Source: Larkinella knui (GTDB taxonomy: Bacteria > Bacteroidota > Bacteroidia > Cytophagales > Spirosomataceae). From it: 64,000 bases of DNA. The position numbers and the translations under genes were made by a program. The notes beneath the pieces were generated by a model. It worked only from the letters and a program-made list of their open reading frames with translations, ran no database searches and had not been told where the DNA came from. Below are positions 33,290 to 42,919 of the stretch, piece by piece. Where the stretch lies: positions 620,001-684,000 of the forward strand of contig NZ_RQJP01000001.1 in NCBI RefSeq assembly GCF_003858645.1. Direction: 5' to 3'. Positions within the stretch are counted from its first letter, which is position 1. The number at the start of each line of letters is the position of its first letter.

Positions 33290-36200
33290 ATGGCTTATGG
33301 CCAGCTTGCACCCCAATTCCTCCAAACCCTGAAAATGAATCCGTCAAGCCCTGTTTCCGCTGACCTGTCAGCCAAACCGAAACTTTATTCCTTTGTCGTC
33401 GGTATCAACGCCTACCAGCAGGTCCGGAAGCTGAACGGCGCCGTGCAGGATGCGGCAACCATCGAACAGTACCTAACCAGTCTGACCGATTTTGAACGGC
33501 ATTCACGCCACCTCAGCGACCACGAAGCCACCAAAACCGCCGTCGTCGATGGGTTCAGGAATCACCTGAAACAAGCCGGGCCGACCGATACCGCCTTGTT
33601 TTATTTTGCGGGACACGGTGCCCAGGAAGCCGCCGACCCGACGCTCTGGCCGACCGAAACCGATGGCAAGCTGGAAAGCATCGTCTGTTTCGACGGTGAG
33701 TCCGCAAATACCTGGGAGTATCTGCTGGCCGACAAGGAGTTGCGGTTTTTGATTGCCGAACTCAGCCAAACCGGCGCGCATGTAGTCACGATTTTTGACT
33801 GCTGTCATTCGGGCGATAATACCCGGTTTTTCGATTTGCTGTCGGCCACGCCCGAAGGGCAGAATATGCAGGAACGGCGGTTGTCGCAATCGGCTCCGAT
33901 GCGGCCCTATGATGGATTTATTTTTAGTGATCAGTTTACCGAAGATGATTTTCGGCAAAAAGGACTGGATGAGCTGATCCCGCTGGGAACCCATATTCAG
34001 CTGGCGGCCTGTGAGTCGGACGAAGCGGCCGTGGAAGACCGGGAAAACAAGGAAGGCGTTTTTACCAAAAATCTGGTGGCGGTTTTGAAAGCTGCCAACA
34101 GCGCCATTTCGTATCAGGCCCTGCACAACCGCGTTCGGCAATACATGCGGTTTGCCTACGAGCAACGCCCCCGGATTTCGGCCGCGGGCGACTCCTCCGG
34201 CCAGTTGCTGTTGACCGGTTTTCTGAATCGCCCGGTCGATTCCCAAACCGCCCTTGCCGAAATCACCTTCAACCCCACCAAACGGCAATGGATGCTCGAT
34301 GTCGGGGCCATTCACGGCGTCGGGCGCACCACCAAAACCATTCAGTTGCTGGATGAAAACGGCCAACCGGCTTTTGCGGTCACCCCGCTAAAAGTGGGGG
34401 CTGATTATACGTTGTTGAAAATACCGGCCGAACGCGAAGCCGGACTCGACCCGGGCAAAGCGTACCGGGCCGAGGTCGAAGGGCTGCTCAGCGAGCCCAT
34501 CAAACTCCATTTCATCAACCACAATGGCGATGTGGCCGAACAGGCGTTGCTGATTAAAACGCTGACCGAAAAAGCCGGGGCTTTTTTTATACCCGAAGAA
34601 GTGGAAGAGAACGCGGATTACACCCTGCACGTCCGCAACGGGTTGATCTATTTTTCGCGCCCGACCGATGAAAGCCGTCCGCTGATCCGAACCGTCCCGG
34701 CTGACAATCTGGAGCTGGCGTATGACCAACTGACCACCGTCTTGCGGCACCTGGCGGCCTGGCAATACCTAAAAGCACTCCGGAATCCTGAAACGACGGA
34801 GCCGATTCTGGCCCTTTCGGTAACGCCGGAAGAAGGCGAAACCGTCATGCTGAAGACCGCACATCCGGCGGCTGTAACCATACCGTTGCGCGAAAGCAAA
34901 TCACCCACCGGCAAAACCGTTTGGGCCAATAAAGTGAAAATTGAGCTGACCAATCCAACGGCTCAGGTTCTGTACTGCACGGTTTTGTACCTGTCGCGGG
35001 ATTTTATGGCAACAAAGAGTTTCCTGCCGATCAACGACCGTCTACAGGTGGGCAATTACCGGCTCGAACCGGGAAAATCGGAAGTACTGGGCTTGCCGAG
35101 TCGAAAGTCGCTGACGGGTCGGTTGGACACCGTGCGGTTTACCCTGGAAGAACCCGTGCGGCAATACAACTGGCCGGAAGTGACGGAATATTTCAAGGTC
35201 ATCGTTTCGGTCGATCCCCTTTCTGAATCGACGCTGACGATGCTGGAACTGGACGTGTTGCCGTCGCCCCACACGCTGGATGAAAAACCGGCGTCGGACG
35301 AAAACCGGGCTTCGGCCTTCGACACATCCGAAGACGAGGAGGAGTTTCCGGACTGGAGTACGCAAACCGTTACGCTCCGGATTCCGAATCCGCTGTATAA
35401 CAAAGTCGATCTGAGCGAACTGAACCGCATGCTGGAACCGGTGGTGGTGGATGGCGTTTCGGAAGCGAATCCGATGGCTGATTTTGCCCTGGGGCTTTAT
35501 TTCCGGCCCGACCCGATCGATGCAACGCTGGCGCTTCGGGAGGACCTGGAGGTGACGGGCGAGGAGCAGCGCGGACTGTGGGGCGACTTGAAAACGCTGG
35601 TCAGTGACCAGATTGCGTACCAGGTCCGAAACCGCCAGTATAAGCAGAATCTTCTGAAATACCCGGACCGGGTTCGGCTGGTGGCCGGGGGCGATTCGTG
35701 GTTTCAGTATCCGTTATTGAGCGATATTGTCGATTATCTGGCGCGGGTTTATACCGTGAACTGCACGTCGGCGGTGGGTAAATCGTTGAAAAACTACATC
35801 GAAAAATCGAAATTTCTGGAAACCATCGCCCAGGTCAGTCCGCGGTATTTTCTGTTGAGTGGCGGAGGAACGCACGTTTTTGGTGAAGATTTTCCGACCT
35901 ATATCCGCGCAACCCGGGAGGGAAGCCTGCCGATTCCGCAGCGGTATCTGACGGACGAATTCACTACCGCGCTGGACGAACTGGAGAAGGATTTTCAACG
36001 GCTTTTTCGCCTGATCCGGTTGCAGAATGCCCGCGTGCAGGTACTGGTTCACGGCTACGATTACCTGATACCGGCCGTTGAGGAAACGCAGTCCGGCAAA
36101 CCGGGTCAGATGGCCAAATGCCTCACCGAGCGCGGTGTGACGGACCCGGCTGACCAACAAAACCTGGTTCGGTACATGGTCGATGCGTTCAATGAGCGAC

Positions 36201-36394
36201 TGCAACGGGCTGCCAGTCAATACGATAACGTAACCTACATGGACTTGCGCGGGACCATGCGCCCAGCCACGGCGCAATTGAAATACTGGTACGATGAGTT
36301 TCACCCGAACGACAAAGGCTTTCTGAGCATCGCTACGAAATACGCCCAGCTTATCGGCAAACTGGAACGCGAGCGATCAGGAAAAACGGGTTAA
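33290..36394 (+). CDS. Metacaspase-SGNH hydrolase fusion protein
   Basis: 1034 residues without a signal peptide. The N-terminal ~270 residues are a C14 caspase-like domain: FVVGINAYQQVRKLNGAVQD, catalytic His in FYFAGHGAQ, catalytic Cys in TIFDCCHSGDNTR, LAACESDEAAVEDR. A ~470-residue middle part looks beta-rich (LTNPTAQVLYCTVLYLSRDF). The last ~250 residues are SGNH/GDSL-like: VAGGDSWFQYP (nucleophile block), SGGGTHVFG, VHGYDYLIP and YDEFHPNDKGF (catalytic Asp-His). The ATG at 33335 is an alternative start. No neighbouring partner gene identifies its role. Confidence 0.85.
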   Translation: MAYGQLAPQFLQTLKMNPSSPVSADLSAKPKLYSFVVGINAYQQVRKLNGAVQDAATIEQYLTSLTDFERHSRHLSDHEATKTAVVDGFRNHLKQAGPTDTALFYFAGHGAQEAADPTLWPTETDGKLESIVCFDGESANTWEYLLADKELRFLIAELSQTGAHVVTIFDCCHSGDNTRFFDLLSATPEGQNMQERRLSQSAPMRPYDGFIFSDQFTEDDFRQKGLDELIPLGTHIQLAACESDEAAVEDRENKEGVFTKNLVAVLKAANSAISYQALHNRVRQYMRFAYEQRPRISAAGDSSGQLLLTGFLNRPVDSQTALAEITFNPTKRQWMLDVGAIHGVGRTTKTIQLLDENGQPAFAVTPLKVGADYTLLKIPAEREAGLDPGKAYRAEVEGLLSEPIKLHFINHNGDVAEQALLIKTLTEKAGAFFIPEEVEENADYTLHVRNGLIYFSRPTDESRPLIRTVPADNLELAYDQLTTVLRHLAAWQYLKALRNPETTEPILALSVTPEEGETVMLKTAHPAAVTIPLRESKSPTGKTVWANKVKIELTNPTAQVLYCTVLYLSRDFMATKSFLPINDRLQVGNYRLEPGKSEVLGLPSRKSLTGRLDTVRFTLEEPVRQYNWPEVTEYFKVIVSVDPLSESTLTMLELDVLPSPHTLDEKPASDENRASAFDTSEDEEEFPDWSTQTVTLRIPNPLYNKVDLSELNRMLEPVVVDGVSEANPMADFALGLYFRPDPIDATLALREDLEVTGEEQRGLWGDLKTLVSDQIAYQVRNRQYKQNLLKYPDRVRLVAGGDSWFQYPLLSDIVDYLARVYTVNCTSAVGKSLKNYIEKSKFLETIAQVSPRYFLLSGGGTHVFGEDFPTYIRATREGSLPIPQRYLTDEFTTALDELEKDFQRLFRLIRLQNARVQVLVHGYDYLIPAVEETQSGKPGQMAKCLTERGVTDPADQQNLVRYMVDAFNERLQRAASQYDNVTYMDLRGTMRPATAQLKYWYDEFHPNDKGFLSIATKYAQLIGKLERERSGKTG

Positions 36395-36419
36395 CGACGC
36401 CCTCCTTAATTAACACAAA

Positions 36420-36449
36420 AGCGGACAGCCAGAAACCCGGCTGTCCGCT
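36420..36449. terminator. Bidirectional terminator
   Basis: Perfect 11-bp stem AGCGGACAGCC (36420-36430) / GGCTGTCCGCT (36439-36449), 8-nt loop with AAAA just before it, between the convergent metacaspase and FAS1 genes. Confidence 0.75.
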
Positions 36450-36478
36450 AAGCATTCCCCATATAGGATTCGGCTACC

Positions 36479-37444
36479 TTAGGGTAGCAGAACCCGGTCG
36501 ATAACGTGTACGACGCCGTTGGTCGCTACAATATCCGCACTCGTGACGTTGGCTACCTGGTTGCCGTTGCCTTTTCCAAGGAAACTAACACCGGTTGCCG
36601 ATACGTTGCTGGTGATCGTTCCGCCCTGCGCCGTTGTGATCGTAGCGCCATTGGTCAGGTTAGTCGAGAAAGCCCGGGCGGGGATGGCGTGGTACGTCAG
36701 CACGCTGGTCAGAGTGGCCACGGGAGCGGCATTGATGGCGGCTACATCCGCAAAACCGGCGGCCTGAAAAGCCGCATTGGTGGGTGCCAGCACCGTCAGC
36801 GGGCCAGCGGCCGTCAGCGCATCGAGCACCGGTGCCCCACCGCGGGTAACGGCGGCCACCAGCAGACTCAGGTTCGGATTGCCCTGGGCGATCTGAACAA
36901 TGTTCTGCGTCGGCGGAATCAATACTTTGTTGATGACGTGAATCACGCCATTGGCGGCCGAAACGTCAGCCTGCGTCACCCGGGCGCCATTCACCGAAAC
37001 GCCGGAAGCGTCTTTCGTTACGTACACATTGCCGTTGCTCAGCGTCTGCACCATGGTGTTGGCCGCCGTTGGAATATCGGCGGCAGCGATGCGCCGACCC
37101 ACAACGTGATACTGCAAAATGGATTGCAAGGTGGCCACGGGAGCGGCATTGATGGCGGCAGCATCCGCAAAACCGGCGGCTTTAAAGGCCGCATCCGTGG
37201 GGGCAAACACGGTTAAGGTTCCGGTTTTCAGAGCTTCGGCCAGGCCCGCCCGGACCACCGCGGCTTCCAGCAGCGTAAAATCCGCACCGGCAACGACAAT
37301 ATCGGTAATGGTTTGCGCAGCTGGTTCGTCCGTCGTATCATCCTTGTCACAGGACGTGAGGCTGAAAAGGGTCGAACTCAGGAGAACGATGACCGCGAAT
37401 TTGATGCGGTTTACATTTTGAAACTTAAATGGGTTGGATTTCAT
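36479..37444 (-). CDS. Lipoprotein with two fasciclin (FAS1) domains
   Basis: Start at 37444 (MKSNPFKFQNVNRIKFAVIV), lipoprotein signal ending SLTSCDKDD. Two FAS1 domains of ~135 residues each (~45-180 and ~185-320) have the family H1 motif (LTVFAPTDAAFKAAGFADAA; LTVLAPTNAAFQAAGFADVA), the YHVVG/YHAIP block and the closing NGVIHVINKVLIPP / NGVVHVIDRVLLP. Surface adhesion role is usual. The two domains also share long DNA identity (36712-36797 against 37125-37210), a recent internal duplication. Confidence 0.93.
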   Translation of the reverse strand: MKSNPFKFQNVNRIKFAVIVLLSSTLFSLTSCDKDDTTDEPAAQTITDIVVAGADFTLLEAAVVRAGLAEALKTGTLTVFAPTDAAFKAAGFADAAAINAAPVATLQSILQYHVVGRRIAAADIPTAANTMVQTLSNGNVYVTKDASGVSVNGARVTQADVSAANGVIHVINKVLIPPTQNIVQIAQGNPNLSLLVAAVTRGGAPVLDALTAAGPLTVLAPTNAAFQAAGFADVAAINAAPVATLTSVLTYHAIPARAFSTNLTNGATITTAQGGTITSNVSATGVSFLGKGNGNQVANVTSADIVATNGVVHVIDRVLLP

Positions 37445-37656
37445 ACGGTAAATAATTGATTGTTGGTGATGAATAAGCGGGTTCACTCCGCGATGGGGTG
37501 GCCGTCGGGATATAGTGCGCGGCTTCGACCGGATCTCACAAAACTTTTTCGATTTTTTTATACCTTTCGTCCCACCGTTTGGAAAAAAAGGAAGTAACAT
37601 TTTTGTCAATCAGGCGGTTACCTCCACAACCTTTGCTCTAAACACCACCCAATCGT

Positions 37657-38262
37657 ATGCCCCACGCTGTGCCGGAAATCCCCCAGTCACTTTGGGAAGG
37701 TCTGAAAAAGCGCGATTCAGCCTCTTTAAGCGATTTATACCGGTTGACTTACCCTGATTTGCTGAACTTCGGGATCTATTTTGGCTTTACGCCAACGGTG
37801 GCCAAAGATGCCATCAACCAACTGTATGCCGAGCTTTGGGAACGGGCAGAGAAGCTGCCGGTTGTACTCAACATCCGGTCGTATCTCATTACCGGTCTGC
37901 GCCGGAAGCTGCTGAAAGAGCAAAACCGGGATGAGCGCTTTGCCGAACTGACCGGAATGGAGACGGTCAGCGAAGCGTCCTATGAAGAGGTACTTGTGCG
38001 GGCCCAGGAGCAGGAGCAGGTCCGCAGCCAGCTTCGCCGGGCGCTCGAACAACTGACACCCCGCCAGCGTCAACTCATTGAATTGCGGTTTTTCCGGAAT
38101 CAAGGCAACGAAGAAATTGCGGAGGCCACCGGAATGCACATCAATACCGTCTATAACACCCTCTCATCGGCTCTAAAAATCCTGCGGCAGACGATGAACC
38201 AGAAAGAAAAAAGTACGCCGATTCCCATGTGGTGGCTACTATTTGCGGTATTTTTTCTGTGA
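37657..38262 (+). CDS. ECF-type RNA polymerase sigma factor
   Basis: 201 residues. Region 2 (SLSDLYRLTYPDLLNFGIYF ... LYAELWERAEKLP) and region 4 (LEQLTPRQRQLIELRFFRNQ; EEIAEATGMHINTVYNTLSS) are evident; a hydrophobic tail (MWWLLFAVFFL) is unusual and may tether it. It begins the unit sigma-FecR-TonB receptor-DUF4249. By family knowledge, the sigma is held by FecR until the receptor binds its ligand. Confidence 0.93.
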   Translation: MPHAVPEIPQSLWEGLKKRDSASLSDLYRLTYPDLLNFGIYFGFTPTVAKDAINQLYAELWERAEKLPVVLNIRSYLITGLRRKLLKEQNRDERFAELTGMETVSEASYEEVLVRAQEQEQVRSQLRRALEQLTPRQRQLIELRFFRNQGNEEIAEATGMHINTVYNTLSSALKILRQTMNQKEKSTPIPMWWLLFAVFFL

Positions 38263-38337
38263 GATTGTGTCCCTTTACCGTACTATTGACCAGAACATTA
38301 CTAAAACCGGTCCTCTTTCCGGTAATTGACCTGATTC

Positions 38338-39333
38338 ATGAAGTTTGATCACTACACGGCCGATGACTTTTTGATGGATGACAGCTTCGTGGCTTATCGC
38401 CGGGGGACGGATTCCGGGGCAATCGCTTTCTGGACGCACTGGCAAAGCGGGCAACCCGCCAATCTGCCGGAATTCCGGGAGGCCGAACGCATCTACGATC
38501 TGCTCAGTGGCCAGAAACCGGGCCTCGAAGAATCGTTCAGCGAACTGCAAATGCTCATCACCAAGCAGCAACCGACGCCGGAGGTGATCGACTGGCAACC
38601 GCAGCGTACCGGCTTCCGGACGGGCTGGTGGGCGGTGGCCGCTTCGTTGCTGCTGGTGGGTGGCCTGGGCGGTTACTGGTTCTGGCAGAATCAAACCATT
38701 TCGTACCAGACCGACTATGGTCAGCAGAAAACCGTTTCGCTGCCCGATGGGTCGACCGTGACCCTCAACAGCCATTCCAAACTTCAGCACCGACGCAACT
38801 GGACTACTGGCGATAGTCGCGATGTGACGCTGGACGGCGAAGGATTTTTCGCCGTTCGCCATCTGGAAACCGAAAAACCGTTTCGGGTCATCACCGGCGA
38901 TTCGTTCACGGTGCAGGTACTGGGTACCGAATTTACGATGACCCACCGCGCCGGGCTCAATCGCGTGGTCCTGAATCGCGGCCGGGTTCGGGTTGGCGGA
39001 CCCGCCGACGGAGCGACTTTGACCCTGGAGCCGGGGCAGTTGGCCGAACTGGACGCCACCGGTACGCTAATCCGGCGCAACGTGCCCCCGGAGCGGTATA
39101 ACGCCTGGCTCCGCAACCAGTTCGTTTTCGAGGGTGCCACCCTGCCCGAGGCTGTTCGTCAGGTAGAAGAACAGTTTGGTATTCAGATTCGCTTTAATTC
39201 CGCCGATGTCAGCAACCGTCGCTTCACCGGTATCTTGCCCTTGAGAGATCCGGAGAAAGTGGTGAATACGCTGGCCAGCTACCACCACTTGAAGGTGAGT
39301 CACGAGGGCAAGTCATACGTATTGACCCGGTAA
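38338..39333 (+). CDS. FecR-type anti-sigma factor
   Basis: 331 residues: N-terminal cytosolic part that should bind the sigma factor, one transmembrane helix (~97-115, WWAVAASLLLVGGLGGYWFW), the periplasmic FecR domain (YQTDYGQQKTVSLPDGSTVT; LNSHSKL; FFAVRHLETEKPFRV; VQVLGTEF) and the C-terminal DUF4974 module (FVFEGATLPEAVRQVEEQFG). It transmits the signal between receptor and sigma. Its stop overlaps the receptor start (TAATG). Confidence 0.94.
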   Translation: MKFDHYTADDFLMDDSFVAYRRGTDSGAIAFWTHWQSGQPANLPEFREAERIYDLLSGQKPGLEESFSELQMLITKQQPTPEVIDWQPQRTGFRTGWWAVAASLLLVGGLGGYWFWQNQTISYQTDYGQQKTVSLPDGSTVTLNSHSKLQHRRNWTTGDSRDVTLDGEGFFAVRHLETEKPFRVITGDSFTVQVLGTEFTMTHRAGLNRVVLNRGRVRVGGPADGATLTLEPGQLAELDATGTLIRRNVPPERYNAWLRNQFVFEGATLPEAVRQVEEQFGIQIRFNSADVSNRRFTGILPLRDPEKVVNTLASYHHLKVSHEGKSYVLTR

Positions 39334-42014
39334 TGCGTCCGATGAAGCGGTTGTTGTGCTCCGAAAAAACCGGCCAGGGCTGGAAAACCGGCTGGCTGAT
39401 CTGGTTTTTACTAACCGGAACCCTGGCGCGTGGGCAGTCGCCAATGGCCTTGAAAGAGTTCCTGCAAACCCTGAATCAGAAACGGGGGACCTATTTTTTA
39501 TACGACGATGGCTTGCTGAACGGCGTTCGGATCAATGCACCCGTGAACTGGAAAGCCACTACCGAATCGATGCTGCAGACTGCCTTGTCGGGAACCGGCC
39601 TCACGTTTCGGAAAATCAACGACTGTTATGCCATTGAAGCCGGAACGCCAACTTCCAGCGTCCGGCGGAGTGGGCGCGATGCGGTCGGACGGGTTACCAT
39701 CAGCGGCTTTGTGAACGAAAAGGACAGCCGGGAAACGGTGAACGGCGCAACGGTTTACGCCGGAAATACCGTGACGACCACCAACCGCTACGGCTTTTTC
39801 GCCCTGACCATTCCCGAACGCGACACCGTCGAGCTGGTGGTTTCGATGGTCGGCTACCGGCGATTCTACCAGCGAATCCCTGTGCCCAATTCCGTGTCTC
39901 TTGCCATCGCGTTGATTCCCAATACGTTGCTGGATGAAGTGGTGTTGACCAATGCGACCGGTGAACGGGCGTTCAGTTCGACGCAAACGGGCCAGCTAAC
40001 CTTGCCAGCCCTCCAGATCAGCAACATACCCGCGCTGCTGGGCGAAAAAGACGTCTTAAAAACACTCCAGTTTGTGGCCGGTATTCAGCCGGGATTGAAC
40101 GGCCAGGTGGGCCTGCATGTCCGTGGGGGCGGGGCCGACCAGAACCTGCTGTTGCTGGACGAAGCGCCGGTTTACAACGCCAATCACTTGTTTGGTTTCT
40201 TTTCGGCGTTCAACGTCGATGCGCTGAAAAGTGTGAGAGTAGAAAAAGGCGGTTTTTCGGCGCGGTACGGCGGTCGGCTGTCGTCGGTGGTGGACATGAC
40301 CATGCGGGAGGGAAACCGGCAACAACTGCGGGGGGCCGTCGGAACCGGTATTGTGGCATCCCGGTTGCTGCTGGAAGGGCCACTGGCCGCGGGAAAAGCT
40401 TCGTTTCTGCTGGCGGCCCGGCGCTCCAATCTGAGTACGGTTTTGGGCAATTTTGTGGCTTCGGTGATTGAGGATTATTCGGGAACCACCTGGAAAGCCA
40501 ACTTTTACGACATCAATGCGAAACTGAACGTCGACCTGGACCGTCGGAATAAACTCTACCTGAGCGGCTATTTTGGCCGGAATTACTTCGGCGGTGGTGA
40601 CAGCCTGACCCGGACGCAACGCTGGGTGAATGTGCTCACCTGGCAGAATCAAACCGGTAATCTGCGCTGGAATCACCTGTTTTCTGAAAAGTTATTCAGC
40701 AATACGTCGCTGGTTTTCAGTACCTACAACTTCGAAACCCACCGAAAAAACATCAGTACCGCCGAGCCGACATCCGGGCAGACGACCGATCTCTGGCGGT
40801 ATTACGACGGCATCACCGATCTGACGTTGAAAACCGATTTCGATTATTTTCCGACGTCGAACCAGCATCTGCAATTCGGGCTGATCAGTACCCGCCGGGC
40901 CTATCGCCTGAATGGTTTTCAGCGCGTTACGCTGTCGTCGCTGGGCAATCAATCCGGTTTGGAAAAATCCGAATCGGTCGAAACCTCGGCCTACGCCGAA
41001 GACCTGTGGAACCTCGGCAGCCGCATCAAACTGAGTCTGGGCGGGCGGGTGACGCACTACCGAATCCGGCAAAATAACTTCCTACGGGCCGAACCCCGCG
41101 CTTCCGTGGCCGTAAAGCTGACCGAAAAGCAGGCGTTTCGCGGTTCGTTTTCCGATATGAACCAGTACATCCATTTGCTGTCGAACACGGGGCTCGGTTT
41201 GCCGACGGATTTGTGGGTGCCGGCCACCGATCTGGTTCAACCGCAGCGGGCGCGGCAGGTCGTTCTGGGGTTTATCCATGATTTTAATCCGCGCTGGCAA
41301 CTCACCGTCGAAGGCTACCGGAAATGGATGTACCACGTAATCAGTTACCGCGAAGGGGCTGATTTTCTGGGTATTACCAGTGCTGTGCGCAACGATGCGA
41401 TCAGCTGGGAGCGCAACGTGACCTCCGGCAACGGCCACGCTTCGGGCCTGGAAACCACCCTGCAGTCGCGGTCGGGACGACTGACCGGATCGCTCAACTA
41501 CACCTGGTCGATCACCCGCTGGCAATTTCCCGAACTCAACAACGGCAATGCCTTTTACCCGCTCCACGACCGTCGGCACAGCCTTTCGATTGTCGGGCTT
41601 TACACATTCGGGCCGCGGCTGCGGTTGTCGGCGGCCTGGACCTACAGTTCCGGAAATCCGTTTTCCGTACCGGTTTCGGGTGTGCCCAGTTTTGGACATC
41701 TGGGACTCGGCAAGTCGGATATTGTCGTTACGCCCACGGAGCAATTGTTCGGCACCGAATCTCCGCTGGTTCAGGTTCGGACTTCTTTCAGCAACTTCCG
41801 AGCCGAAGCCAACCACCGACTGGACGTAACGCTTCAGGCCGATTTTGGGCGTCGGCGGTTCCGCCACCGGGTGGAGCTTGGGGCCGTGAACGCCTACGGT
41901 CGCCGGAATCCGTTTTATTATGACCTGATGATCAACCCGGCCGGGCAGCTTTCACTCCGCCGGGTTGCCCTTTTCACGTTTGTTCCCTCCCTCAACTACC
42001 TCATCCATTTCTGA
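39333..42014 (+). CDS. TonB-dependent outer-membrane receptor with STN domain
   Basis: 893 residues. After the signal peptide come the STN (secretin/TonB N-terminal) domain used for FecR signalling (~35-105, LKEFLQTLNQKRGTYFLYDD), a carboxypeptidase-regulatory-like domain (~125-205, ISGFVNEKDSRETVNGATVY), the plug (~225-350, LHVRGGGADQNLLLLDEAPV; GGFSARYGGRLSSVVDM) and the beta-barrel to the C-terminal LNYLIHF. FecA-like signalling receptor; the ligand is not predictable. Confidence 0.94.
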   Translation: MRPMKRLLCSEKTGQGWKTGWLIWFLLTGTLARGQSPMALKEFLQTLNQKRGTYFLYDDGLLNGVRINAPVNWKATTESMLQTALSGTGLTFRKINDCYAIEAGTPTSSVRRSGRDAVGRVTISGFVNEKDSRETVNGATVYAGNTVTTTNRYGFFALTIPERDTVELVVSMVGYRRFYQRIPVPNSVSLAIALIPNTLLDEVVLTNATGERAFSSTQTGQLTLPALQISNIPALLGEKDVLKTLQFVAGIQPGLNGQVGLHVRGGGADQNLLLLDEAPVYNANHLFGFFSAFNVDALKSVRVEKGGFSARYGGRLSSVVDMTMREGNRQQLRGAVGTGIVASRLLLEGPLAAGKASFLLAARRSNLSTVLGNFVASVIEDYSGTTWKANFYDINAKLNVDLDRRNKLYLSGYFGRNYFGGGDSLTRTQRWVNVLTWQNQTGNLRWNHLFSEKLFSNTSLVFSTYNFETHRKNISTAEPTSGQTTDLWRYYDGITDLTLKTDFDYFPTSNQHLQFGLISTRRAYRLNGFQRVTLSSLGNQSGLEKSESVETSAYAEDLWNLGSRIKLSLGGRVTHYRIRQNNFLRAEPRASVAVKLTEKQAFRGSFSDMNQYIHLLSNTGLGLPTDLWVPATDLVQPQRARQVVLGFIHDFNPRWQLTVEGYRKWMYHVISYREGADFLGITSAVRNDAISWERNVTSGNGHASGLETTLQSRSGRLTGSLNYTWSITRWQFPELNNGNAFYPLHDRRHSLSIVGLYTFGPRLRLSAAWTYSSGNPFSVPVSGVPSFGHLGLGKSDIVVTPTEQLFGTESPLVQVRTSFSNFRAEANHRLDVTLQADFGRRRFRHRVELGAVNAYGRRNPFYYDLMINPAGQLSLRRVALFTFVPSLNYLIHF

Positions 42015-42017
42015 CCG

Positions 42018-42911
42018 ATGCGAACCTTTTTCTGCGTGCTTCTGGTGGTTTTGATGGGCGGCTGCATTCGTACGGTCGATGAATTATCCGTCGATGCGTT
42101 GCCCATCGACCGGGTAACCAAACCCAACGTGATTTGCTTTATTTCTCCGCAGGATACCGTACTGGCCGCCAAAATTGCCATGTCGGAACCGCAGATCGTG
42201 TCTTCCTTTACCGAGTCGCTCGTGGTTAAAGATGCGGTGGTGTTTTTGAGCGACAGCATACGCACCATTCAACTGGCCTACGACGACCGGCTCCGGTATT
42301 ACCGGGCGGTTCCCCAGGGACGGTTTCCCATTCGGCCGGGCGTAACCTACCGCCTGACGGTGAGCATGACCGGCAACCGGCGCGTGACGGCGGAGGCTAC
42401 GGTGCCGCAGGCGGTGCCCATCGACCGGGTATCACTCGACTCGACGGTGACGCGCAATACCGCGAACGCAGCGCTGACGAATTATACCACCACCCTTTAC
42501 TGGAAATCGCCGGGGAATGTCACCCGTTACTACCGGGGCTGGGCCGAGATTGAGCAGGAAATTGTGGACGACGGGACCGGTTCCCGAATCGAAAGCCGCA
42601 TCAGCCAGCCGACTTTCTTTGTCGACCGCGAAGCCGGCCCGGCCGGGGTACCACGGCTGATGGCGGGGTCGCATTCTTTGTTGACCGCTCCGAAAACGAC
42701 CACCCGGACGCAGCGAATTCGCGCCGGTTTACTCACTACCGACGAAAATTATTACCGCTATCACACCTCGCTGCGGGAGCAGTTTACGAGTCAGAGCCAG
42801 AACTTTGCCGAGCCGACGGTATTGTTTTCCAATATCGCGGGTGGTTATGGCGTGTTTGCCGCTTACAATGGCAGCTATATAACCATGAATGAGCCGGTTA
42901 GCAAAAAATAG
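42018..42911 (+). CDS. DUF4249 lipoprotein
   Basis: 297 residues, lipoprotein signal MRTFFCVLLVVLMGGC. DUF4249 pattern: strand-rich N-terminal Ig-like part (VKDAVVFLSDSIRTIQLAYD; IRPGVTYRLTVSM), VPQAVPIDRVSLDST, and the closing FAEPTVLFSNIAGGYGVFAA. Genes of this family follow TonB receptors and probably act as the surface lid or ligand-binding partner, in the manner of SusD. Only 3 bp separate it from the receptor. Confidence 0.9.
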   Translation: MRTFFCVLLVVLMGGCIRTVDELSVDALPIDRVTKPNVICFISPQDTVLAAKIAMSEPQIVSSFTESLVVKDAVVFLSDSIRTIQLAYDDRLRYYRAVPQGRFPIRPGVTYRLTVSMTGNRRVTAEATVPQAVPIDRVSLDSTVTRNTANAALTNYTTTLYWKSPGNVTRYYRGWAEIEQEIVDDGTGSRIESRISQPTFFVDREAGPAGVPRLMAGSHSLLTAPKTTTRTQRIRAGLLTTDENYYRYHTSLREQFTSQSQNFAEPTVLFSNIAGGYGVFAAYNGSYITMNEPVSKK

Positions 42912-42919
42912 GAACACCG

